DNA of 64,000 nucleotides from Sulfurovum sp. (lineage in GTDB: Bacteria; Campylobacterota; Campylobacteria; Campylobacterales; Sulfurovaceae), in the NCBI GenBank assembly GCA_024637255.1, contig JAGXFO010000013.1:48245-112244 (forward strand), given 5' to 3'. Below the pieces are notes generated by a model. The model saw only the letters and a list, made by a program, of their open reading frames with translations, did not search any database and was not told where the DNA came from. Made by a program: the position numbers and the translations under genes. Numbering within the stretch: the first letter of the stretch is position 1; every line of letters starts with the position of its first letter. Of this stretch, positions 25,895 through 32,988 are shown piece after piece.

Positions 25895-26959
25895 TTAACC
25901 CTCAAATAATTTGTCTAATTGTCTCAAATAATTTTCTTTTGAAAAATATTCTTTAACTTTTTGTTGGTTCTGTTTTTTGGTATCTTCAGATAACAAATCA
26001 ATCTTCACGTTAGATACATCAAAAACATTTATTCCGGTATCTTCAAACATTTTCCAAGGTGTAATATCATGTCTCATATAAACTTTTTTTCCAAGTCCAA
26101 GTAAAGTTATTATATTCCCCATAGCTTGCTGTCTATTATGATTGAAAATAGCAATATCTATATTCGACAAAATGTCTAAATATTTATCAAAAGGTATAAA
26201 CTCCGTCAAAGGTACAAGTTTAACACCAAATATTTTCTTGCCTTGCTCAATTACTTCTTTTGCATAATCTTGATTACCATATGAAAGAGGAACTATTATC
26301 TTAATATCTTTATATTTATATTTTTCTAGTTTATTAAATACTTCTATATGATTGTTAGTAGGATCTGCAGAATTACCAACTTGTATAGTAATAGTACTAT
26401 GTTCTTTTGGCTTCATACCGTACTCTTTATATAGATTGCTGGGGTACATAAAACATTCATAATATTCCCCTTGTGCGCCGTACCATTTTTGAGCTAACTC
26501 ATAATCACCTTTGATGTAGGTGATGAGTCCAACAATACGCCTGATAACTGTTTTTTTTCTATGTCGACCAAAAGCATTTCCTATAGTTTTGCTAGAAAGC
26601 ACATGTGAATATAAATCTCCTCCCCACATCACCCAATAACATTTTTTTAAAAACTTTTGATGCAAATATAAATAATTTATTAAATCATATGAAAACAAAC
26701 CATGTAAGATAACTTTTTCTGCATTCAACATCAATTGATTAAGTACTTTCGCTAATCTCAGGATATTCTTTTTCCCAATATATTTGTTATTGATATTAAT
26801 TACATTATTAGCTTTTGGAATAGGAAAATTTCGTTCATCTCCACCATACAAAAAAACAAATAAATGCTCATTACCTTCAAAATTATTTTCTATAAACTCC
26901 ATAAATGGTTTTATAAATTTATCATTATTGATTATATGTACAATTTTATAACTTTTCAT
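25895..26959 (-). CDS. WecF-like TDP-Fuc4NAc transferase
   Basis: A 354-aa GT56-type protein starting MKSYKIVHIINNDKFIKPFM. Conserved WecF features are FVFLYGGDERNFP, LHGLFSYDL, VMWGGDLYSH and IQVGNSADPTNNHIEVFNKLEKY. E. coli WecF adds 4-acetamido-4,6-dideoxygalactose to lipid II of enterobacterial common antigen. Next to WecE- and acetyltransferase genes it suggests that this sugar enters the glycan built here. Very AT-rich. Confidence 0.8.
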   Translation of the reverse strand: MKSYKIVHIINNDKFIKPFMEFIENNFEGNEHLFVFLYGGDERNFPIPKANNVININNKYIGKKNILRLAKVLNQLMLNAEKVILHGLFSYDLINYLYLHQKFLKKCYWVMWGGDLYSHVLSSKTIGNAFGRHRKKTVIRRIVGLITYIKGDYELAQKWYGAQGEYYECFMYPSNLYKEYGMKPKEHSTITIQVGNSADPTNNHIEVFNKLEKYKYKDIKIIVPLSYGNQDYAKEVIEQGKKIFGVKLVPLTEFIPFDKYLDILSNIDIAIFNHNRQQAMGNIITLLGLGKKVYMRHDITPWKMFEDTGINVFDVSNVKIDLLSEDTKKQNQQKVKEYFSKENYLRQLDKLFEG

Positions 26960-26972
26960 ATTTCTTTATATA

Positions 26973-27113
26973 CTACCATTCAATAGTTTTTACAATACCA
27001 AAATCAAAATTCTCCGCTTTCTCACCAAGTTCATTTTCAATCTTTTTTGTATCTATAGCATAATGTTTATCATGTACTGCACAATATTCTAGCACATAAA
27101 AAATATTTGTCAT
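26973..27113 (-). pseudogene. Relic of dTDP-glucose 4,6-dehydratase (rmlB/rfbB) C-terminus
   Basis: A 46-codon frame between lsrK and the WecF-like gene. Its second half, HDKHYAIDTKKIENELG followed by FDFGIVKTIEW and stop, is the hallmark C-terminus of RmlB-type dehydratases (GHDRRYAIDxxKIxxELGW...GxxKTVxW). The first half (MTNIFYVLEYCA) looks like a compressed piece of the segment just upstream. The catalytic and NAD-binding regions are absent. The full enzyme would make the substrate of the adjacent WecE, so this is probably a decayed pathway member replaced by a copy elsewhere. Confidence 0.7.
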
Positions 27114-27165
27114 CCATGAAGCCCTTTAAAAAAAATTATATATTATATCCGATAATAATATAAAT

Positions 27166-28728
27166 TTACACTCCCGGTGCTTTCCACATAGATCGTGTTA
27201 GTCCTCTATCTACAAGGCTTAACTGATTTTCATAGACTTCTTGCCACTGTTCTTTTATAGTAGAATATTTACTGAAGTTTCCACTGTTTGACAGATACTC
27301 TTTATCCCATACAACTAAATCTTCCGCTGCATGGACAATGCTCTCATAGATACCGGCACCTACCCCTGCTGCCATAGCAGCACCTAGAGCTGTGGCTTCT
27401 GTGACTTTAGGTACTTTTATCTTGCATCCTGTTACGTCTGCTAATATCTGGCACCAAAGTGTTCCTTTGCTTGCACCTCCGGCAAAAACTATCTCGTCTA
27501 TGTCTATATGACTAAAGGCTTTGATCTTTTCTAAGTTAATGGCTGAGACGATGCAGGCATTCTCTTGGAGACTTCTGAACATCGATGCTCTGTTGCATAC
27601 CTTTGGATCTATGGATAGATTTAAAAAGCTAGGTGCTGCATGGTACCATTTACCGTACTTCATACTATCAGAGAAGATAGGGAGTATCCCATAGGAGCCT
27701 ACTGGTACTTTTTTCGCTTTTTCTTCTAGAATGATGTACGTGTCTAAACCTCGTTCAAGAGCTTCTAGTTTTTCCATTTCACAAAAAGCATCTCTAAACC
27801 AACGCATGACCAAACCGGAAAAGAACGTGATACCTTCAGCCTGAGAGAGTCCTTTGACAACATGCGGATTGACACGGATACTCATATCTTTAGGTGGCAA
27901 AACATCACTTCTTATGTTGACAACCTGCTGCCAAAAAGAACCGCCGAGTATGGCAACCTGTCCTTCTTTGACCACACCCAAGCCAGCAGCGCCTAACTGT
28001 ACATCGCCACCACCCATCACTACTTTTGTGGCTGTAGATAATCCGCTTACTTCTGAAGCCTCTTGCGTCACTGTTCCCATGACTGTTCCCGGCTCTAATG
28101 AAAGAGGAAATATATCTGCTTTTAACCCCACCTTCTCTGCCATTTCAGGCGCCCAATCTCTTTTCTTTAAAGAGTAGATACCCGTAGTGCCTCCATTGCT
28201 CGGATCCGTTGCGATGACTCCGCTTAACTTTGCCAAGATCCAATCTCCTATCATAGAAACACAGGCTACCTTTTCATAGACCTCAGGTCTGTTGTTTTTC
28301 AGCCATAAGATTCTAGGCAATGCTCCCAGTGCAAACGTTTGTCCTGACATTTGATAAAATGCCTCTTCTATGCCTGGATATTGTCTTTTGAGAAATCGTA
28401 CTTCTTTGTCTGCTCTGGCATCCACATTTGCAACACCCCACAAAGTTTCACCCTCTTTGTCATAAAGTACAATGCCCTCACGCATACTCGTAGCACTCAC
28501 CGCAACAATGTCGCTGCCTTGTAAATGAGCATTTTTGAGTGATTCCTGTATACACCAAACCGTTAAATCCCAATTGGCTTTAGTATCAAAACCCATGCTG
28601 CCTGGAACGCCTGCTTCTTCAAGATGTGTCCACTCTTTCTGCGCAACGGATATTTGATTGCCCTTTATATCAAATATCACTGCCCTAACGGACCCCGTAC
28701 CTGCATCTATGGCCATGAGATATTGCAT
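27166..28728 (-). CDS. lsrK: Autoinducer-2 kinase LsrK
   Basis: A 520-aa FGGY-family kinase that aligns with E. coli LsrK from end to end: YLMAIDAGTGSVRAVIFD, VSATSMREGIVLYDKEGE, NVDARADKEV, DPSNGGTTGIY, VMGGGDVQLGAAGLGVV, GGSFWQQVVN, VNPHVVKGLSQAEGITFFSG, MRWFRDAFC, WYHAAPSFLNLSIDP, EATALGAAMAAGVGAGI and a C-terminus LTRSMWKAPGV. LsrK phosphorylates the quorum signal AI-2 (DPD) after uptake. No lsrACDB transporter, lsrR or luxS is in the window. It is the last gene of a three-gene operon. Confidence 0.9.
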   Translation of the reverse strand: MQYLMAIDAGTGSVRAVIFDIKGNQISVAQKEWTHLEEAGVPGSMGFDTKANWDLTVWCIQESLKNAHLQGSDIVAVSATSMREGIVLYDKEGETLWGVANVDARADKEVRFLKRQYPGIEEAFYQMSGQTFALGALPRILWLKNNRPEVYEKVACVSMIGDWILAKLSGVIATDPSNGGTTGIYSLKKRDWAPEMAEKVGLKADIFPLSLEPGTVMGTVTQEASEVSGLSTATKVVMGGGDVQLGAAGLGVVKEGQVAILGGSFWQQVVNIRSDVLPPKDMSIRVNPHVVKGLSQAEGITFFSGLVMRWFRDAFCEMEKLEALERGLDTYIILEEKAKKVPVGSYGILPIFSDSMKYGKWYHAAPSFLNLSIDPKVCNRASMFRSLQENACIVSAINLEKIKAFSHIDIDEIVFAGGASKGTLWCQILADVTGCKIKVPKVTEATALGAAMAAGVGAGIYESIVHAAEDLVVWDKEYLSNSGNFSKYSTIKEQWQEVYENQLSLVDRGLTRSMWKAPGV

Positions 28729-28748
28729 GTATTATCCTACTTTTAAAA

Positions 28749-29897
28749 CTATTTCTTTAACTTGGCTTGTTCCAGTTCCCAGTATTCCATATCAAAACTG
28801 TCTGGCACAGAGATACTTTTATACCCTCCCAACTTATCTGCACGTAACACTGCCATCATGGTATGCTCTACTACATCGTTAATAACATCTGCTTCTTTTT
28901 GCGTTTTCCCAAAAGTCACTACACCGAACTCTTTGATGACAGCATACTTCGGATTAGAATCCAACATGATTTCATCTGTTTTGTAGGCATTAAAATACGC
29001 TTCATATGCCACTTTAAAATACTTGAGGGCATCTTCTGCATCGCAATCTTCTATCACTAGAGGCACTCGTTTAGTACGAATGATATGTTCAGGCGTTAAA
29101 ACACCCCGTGCCACAGAAGCTCTTAGATTCTCTTGTGATGCATAATACACAGCCAAAGGTGTTTGATTGATATGCATAAATTTATCTATATTTAGCTCGC
29201 TCACATCAAAATATTTTGGCTCTACTGTTTTGAATTCTACAGGTGCATTTTCTTTTAAAAATGATTCTGCGAGACTCACCGCTGCTATCATCTTGTCATA
29301 AGACTTTTTGGCATCATCATCAAAAGTAAAAATCCCATGATGATGCAAGATAATCCCCTCACATGTACCCCAGTCAAAATCTTGTGTCATTTCATAAATC
29401 TTTTGTGCAAGTATAAATCCGGGCATCACATAAGGGATGATGAGAAAATTGGGGAAAAGTTTAGCTATCAACTCCTCGCCGTGTTTAGAATTGGAAATTG
29501 TCACGACAGCATCTGCATGCGTATGGTCCACCACTTTAAAAGGGATAATCGCATGCAAGATAGCTTCCACCGAAGGATTGGGTGCATCGTTGTCTATCAT
29601 CGCTGCTTTTTGCTGTGCAACCATGTCACTGTCTGACAACTGTTTACATTTTGCCATGTCAAGCAGTGTTGACATCTTTACAGGTGCAAAACCTTCAGCT
29701 TTAATGGAAACCAAATCCCAACCGCTTCCCTTCACATACAAGATCTCTTCATCCCCAACCATGCTCTTCACAGAGGTGTTCCCACCGCCATGAAGTACCA
29801 GTTCATCACTACGTCCCAAAAGATTTGAAGTATACACCCTTAAGTCCAAATCACTCTTGCATTGACTTGCTTCTGCATCATTCCATAAATTTTGCAA
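28749..29897 (-). CDS. Class II aldolase/adducin-family protein
   Basis: A 382-aa class II (zinc) aldolase. N-terminal GRSDELVLHGGGNTSVKS, then LYVKGSGWDL, NPSVEAILHAIIPFKVVDHTHADAVV with metal-binding His residues, and EGIILHHHGIFTFDDDAKKSYDKM. It resembles the aldolase half of rhamnulose-1-phosphate aldolase/dehydrogenase fusions. Between lsrK and an LsrG-like gene, it may cleave the phosphorylated AI-2 product, a job done in E. coli by the unrelated LsrF (inference). The start appears to be TTG with a poor ribosome binding site, four bases after the preceding stop. Confidence 0.78.
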   Translation of the reverse strand: MQNLWNDAEASQCKSDLDLRVYTSNLLGRSDELVLHGGGNTSVKSMVGDEEILYVKGSGWDLVSIKAEGFAPVKMSTLLDMAKCKQLSDSDMVAQQKAAMIDNDAPNPSVEAILHAIIPFKVVDHTHADAVVTISNSKHGEELIAKLFPNFLIIPYVMPGFILAQKIYEMTQDFDWGTCEGIILHHHGIFTFDDDAKKSYDKMIAAVSLAESFLKENAPVEFKTVEPKYFDVSELNIDKFMHINQTPLAVYYASQENLRASVARGVLTPEHIIRTKRVPLVIEDCDAEDALKYFKVAYEAYFNAYKTDEIMLDSNPKYAVIKEFGVVTFGKTQKEADVINDVVEHTMMAVLRADKLGGYKSISVPDSFDMEYWELEQAKLKK

Positions 29898-29900
29898 AGC

Positions 29901-30188
29901 TTAACCCAACATTTCTAATTCGTCTGAATATTTATCTTCACAATAAGGCTCATAGCTTGATTTATAGACTTCATAATGCGCTGAGGCTTTGTGGCCATCA
30001 AGTGCCGCTTCATTTTCCCAACTCTCTACTGCCATAAATTTTCTTGGGTTATTTTCATACTGAAATATATCATAAAAGACACACCCCTTGGATGCTTTGC
30101 TTGGCTTGACCATCGCTGAAAGAAGCTCTTTCATCTTTGCTTCAGAGCCCTCTTTTGCTATAAAAGTTACCCGTTTTGTGATTGTCAT
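29901..30188 (-). CDS. Antibiotic-biosynthesis-monooxygenase-fold protein (LsrG-like)
   Basis: A 95-aa ABM-superfamily protein: KRVTFIAKEGSEAKMKELLSAMV, GCVFYDIFQYENNPRKFMAVESWENEAALDGHKASAHY. This is the dimeric ferredoxin-like fold with the conserved E-x-W and H-x-x-x-x-H region. LsrG, which isomerises phospho-AI-2, belongs here; so does L-rhamnose mutarotase by fold. Its place ahead of an aldolase and LsrK favours an LsrG-type role. ATG with AGGAG; first gene of the operon. Confidence 0.75.
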   Translation of the reverse strand: MTITKRVTFIAKEGSEAKMKELLSAMVKPSKASKGCVFYDIFQYENNPRKFMAVESWENEAALDGHKASAHYEVYKSSYEPYCEDKYSDELEMLG

Positions 30189-30276
30189 TATGTTCTCCTG
30201 CTTTTGTGCTATATTCTAACCAAAAGCCCTTTATTTTTTAGCCTTTTTGTGCATTTAATACTTAATTTAGTTTTTT

Positions 30277-30304
30277 GCGTCGCATCTGTTTTTCAGCGTC
30301 GCAT
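30277..30304. promoter_or_regulatory. GCGTCGCAT direct repeats upstream of the lsrK operon
   Basis: Two exact copies of GCGTCGCAT (30277-30285 and 30296-30304), 19 bp apart start to start, in the 246-bp gap between the divergent LsrG-like and SurA-like genes. The spacing is close to two helical turns and the GC content stands out from the AT-rich gap, so an activator or repressor site is plausible. Nothing identifies the regulator. Confidence 0.4.
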
Positions 30305-30360
30305 ATTAATGATAGGGGATTGTATCCTAAAAGAATGATGGTATTCATACTACATTTACA

Positions 30361-30413
30361 CGATTATGTTATAATTTTCAAACTTGACGATTATGTTATA
30401 ATTTTTCAAACTT
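30361..30413 (+). repeat. 27-bp tandem duplication carrying two extended -10 boxes
   Basis: CGATTATGTTATAATTTT plus CAAACTTGA is repeated head to tail from 30388, with one extra T and a changed end. Each copy holds TGTTATAAT, a perfect extended -10 element (TATAAT at 30370-30375 and 30397-30402). Both point toward the SurA-like gene at 30435. This looks like a duplicated promoter, giving two start sites 27 bp apart. Confidence 0.65.
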
Positions 30414-30434
30414 AACAAATGAATGGAAACACAT

Positions 30435-31250
30435 ATGAGAAAACTTGTTTTACTTGGATGCATCACACTAATAACATTACTACAGGCGACTATGATAGAC
30501 GGTATCGCGCTTGTCGTTGAAGGCGAGCCTGTTACTATTGCAGAAATGCGCGCCGTGCAAAAACAGATGAATGTCTCCAAAGAGCAGGCTACTGATCTTC
30601 TTATACAAGACAGGCTCCAAAAATCTGCGATGAAAGATATTGACATTCTTGAAGCAGACATCGATGCCAAAACAGAATCGATTGCCACCCAAAACAATCT
30701 CACCGTTCCTCAAATGCAGAAGATCCTAAAAGAACAGGGCACCACATGGAACAAGTATCGTTCAAGTGTTAAAGATGCGATGAAAAAAGAAAAATTTTAT
30801 CAAGAGAACATAGCAAAATTTATTCCTTCCCCTAGCGAAGACGAGCTGAAGATTTTCTATACAAATCATAAAAATGAATTTATTATTCCCTCAAGCATCA
30901 GTATGATTGAGTATTCCGCCCTAAGCGAAGAGGCCATGAAAAAATTTCTTCAAAGCAAAAATACCAAAGGCATTCAAAGCAGTCCGGTAACCAAATCTAC
31001 CAAAGACCTCAACCCTGCATTACTTGGCAGTATTTTACAAACACAAGACGGCTCGTTTACCCGCCCTCTCAATGCAGGAGACCGTTTCATAAGCTACAAA
31101 GTTCTCTCCAAGAAAGGTCAAGCAACTATGCCTTTTGAAGCGGCAAAAGGCGCTGTTGCGGCAAAATGGAAACAGCAACAGCAGGGCAAAGCGCTTAAAG
31201 ATTATTTTGAAAAACTCAAAACAAATGCGGATATACAAGTAATAAGATAA
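30435..31250 (+). CDS. SurA/PpiC-like periplasmic chaperone-isomerase
   Basis: A 271-aa exported protein. After a signal peptide (MRKLVLLGCITLITLLQA) comes a SurA_N-like helical region: IDGIALVVEGEPVTIAEM, VSKEQATDLLIQDRLQKSAMK, ITQ-less linker and YRSSVKDAMKKEKFYQENI. A short parvulin-like region follows (SEDELKIFYTNHKNEF...). SurA-type proteins escort outer-membrane proteins across the periplasm. ATG at 30435 is favoured over the ATG four codons upstream because the hydrophobic core then starts correctly. It is followed nine bases later by dcd. Confidence 0.82.
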   Translation: MRKLVLLGCITLITLLQATMIDGIALVVEGEPVTIAEMRAVQKQMNVSKEQATDLLIQDRLQKSAMKDIDILEADIDAKTESIATQNNLTVPQMQKILKEQGTTWNKYRSSVKDAMKKEKFYQENIAKFIPSPSEDELKIFYTNHKNEFIIPSSISMIEYSALSEEAMKKFLQSKNTKGIQSSPVTKSTKDLNPALLGSILQTQDGSFTRPLNAGDRFISYKVLSKKGQATMPFEAAKGAVAAKWKQQQQGKALKDYFEKLKTNADIQVIR

Positions 31251-31258
31251 GGAAAGAC

Positions 31259-31825
31259 ATGGGATTAAAATCAGACAAATGGATACGTGAAAAATCAATA
31301 AAAGAAGCAATGATAACCCCTTTTTGTGAAGGGCTTGTGGGTGAAGGTGTGGTAAGTTACGGGCTAAGCTCTTATGGCTACGACATACGCGTAACAGATG
31401 AGTTCAAAATCTTTACCAACATCAATGCATCCATTGTTGACCCAAAAGATTTCAGCCAAAACAATGTTGTAGATTTTAAGGGTGATGTATGCATCGTACC
31501 TCCTAACTCTTTTGCTCTTGCAAGAACGGTGGAGTACTTTAAGATGCCTAGTGACACCTTGGCTATCTGCCTAGGTAAAAGTACTTATGCGCGCTGCGGT
31601 ATCATAGTCAATGTTACACCCTTTGAGCCTGGCTTTGAAGGTCATATCACCATAGAAATATCTAACACAACGCCTCTGCCTGCCAAGATTTATGCAAACG
31701 AGGGAATAGCGCAAGTGCTTTTTCTGCAGGGAGACGAGCAGTGCGAGACAACATACAGTGATAGAAAAGGCAAATACCAAAGCCAAACAGGAATTACACT
31801 TCCAAGAATTCTCAAAAAAAGCTAG
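31259..31825 (+). CDS. dcd: dCTP deaminase
   Basis: A 188-aa Dcd, which converts dCTP to dUTP for thymidylate synthesis. Conserved parts: VSYGLSSYGYDIRV (near 37-50), LARTVEYFKMP, CLGKSTYARCGIIVNVTPFEPGFEGHITIEISN with the catalytic Glu, and GIAQVLFLQGDEQCETTYSDRKGKYQSQTGI. GGAAAGAC is the ribosome binding site. Probably in an operon with the SurA-like gene. Confidence 0.95.
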   Translation: MGLKSDKWIREKSIKEAMITPFCEGLVGEGVVSYGLSSYGYDIRVTDEFKIFTNINASIVDPKDFSQNNVVDFKGDVCIVPPNSFALARTVEYFKMPSDTLAICLGKSTYARCGIIVNVTPFEPGFEGHITIEISNTTPLPAKIYANEGIAQVLFLQGDEQCETTYSDRKGKYQSQTGITLPRILKKS

Positions 31826-31942
31826 TTCAATACCAACGATTTCTTTTACACGCTCAAGCTCAGTTTTAGCGTGCAAATAGACAATATTTCCACGTTTCAT
31901 CCCTGCGCTGTCTTGCCACCATCCAACACAGAAAAATACAGC

Positions 31943-31948
31943 TATAAT
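31943..31948 (+). promoter_or_regulatory. -10 box for the DUF475 gene
   Basis: TATAAT, 26 bases before the ATG at 31974. It overlaps an upstream in-frame ATG at 31947, so that ATG cannot be in the transcript, which supports the later start. The -35 is weak. Confidence 0.5.
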
Positions 31949-31973
31949 GCCGCATCTATTTACAAGGATACAT

Positions 31974-32942
31974 ATGCGTTATTTTTACAGTTCGTTCGCC
32001 ATAATGGCGATGGGTATTGTTGCAGCTTACTTTTTGGGCGGCATTGCCGCGGTCTATATCACTTTTTTACTTATCATACTTGAAATCTCCCTTTCATTTG
32101 ATAATGCCGTAGTCAACGCCAAAGTGCTTGAAACCATGGAACCCATATGGCAAAAAAGATTTATCCTTTTTGGTATACCTATTGCCGTATTCGGAATGAG
32201 GCTCGTCTTTCCTTTGGCCATTGTTTCTGTAGCATCAGGCATGGGCCTCCTTGAGACTCTTGACGTTGCAATGCATCAGCCACAGCAGTATGAATCTATA
32301 CTTAAAACGACCCAAAGCAGTATCTTCGCATTTGGTGGAGCTTTCTTGCTTATGGTCTTTTTGGATTTCTTTTTTGAAGAACGAGAGATAAAATGGGTCA
32401 GGTTTATCGAGGGTTCAAAGATTGTTGAACGTTTTTCTGCAGTGTCAAACATTGAATTAATCATAGCCATTCTTGCAGGAATCATCCTTGGACATATCAC
32501 TCAAGATTTTAATGTACTGTTGGCATTTATGTATGGTGTATTCCTCCATTCGCTGCTTGGAATGGTAGATCACTTTCTCTCATCCGAGACAGTCAAAAGC
32601 GGTATTGCAGGTTTTATCTATCTGGAAGTACTTGATGCGAGTTTCAGTTTTGATGGAGTGATAGGAGCCTTTGCTCTGACAAGCAATATCTTTATCATAA
32701 TGATTGGTCTTGGTGTAGGAGCGATGTTTGTGCGGAGTCTCACGCTATACTTTGTCGAGCATAAAACCCTCTCAGTATTTCGCTATTTGGAGCACGGTGC
32801 GCATTACGCTATAGGTATTTTGGCCTTGATTATGCTCATTAAAATCAACGTACATGTCAGCGAAGTAGTGACAGGAACCATTGGTATCGGGCTCATTTCT
32901 CTGGCTTTTTTACATTCTATATGGGAAAATAAAAAAATATAG
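31974..32942 (+). CDS. DUF475 (TerC-like) integral membrane protein
   Basis: A 322-aa protein with about nine membrane helices. The DUF475/TerC hallmark is EISLSFDNAVVNAKVL (residues about 32-47), repeated as YLEVLDASFSFDGVIGAFALT in the second half; the acidic residues in these paired motifs are typical of the superfamily, which is linked to metal handling. Substrate is unknown. The start ATG has AAGGAT upstream. It converges on asnB. Confidence 0.87.
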   Translation: MRYFYSSFAIMAMGIVAAYFLGGIAAVYITFLLIILEISLSFDNAVVNAKVLETMEPIWQKRFILFGIPIAVFGMRLVFPLAIVSVASGMGLLETLDVAMHQPQQYESILKTTQSSIFAFGGAFLLMVFLDFFFEEREIKWVRFIEGSKIVERFSAVSNIELIIAILAGIILGHITQDFNVLLAFMYGVFLHSLLGMVDHFLSSETVKSGIAGFIYLEVLDASFSFDGVIGAFALTSNIFIIMIGLGVGAMFVRSLTLYFVEHKTLSVFRYLEHGAHYAIGILALIMLIKINVHVSEVVTGTIGIGLISLAFLHSIWENKKI

Positions 32943-32969
32943 AACAAATAGAAGAAGTCATAAAGGAGA

Positions 32970-32988
32970 ATGGCAAAGATTAAGCCAT
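32970..32988 (+). terminator. Terminator hairpin after the DUF475 gene
   Basis: ATGGC and GCCAT arms with a short AT-rich loop, followed by CCCTTTTT on the plus strand. It overlaps the last codons of convergent asnB. The stem is short, so strength is uncertain. Confidence 0.45.
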
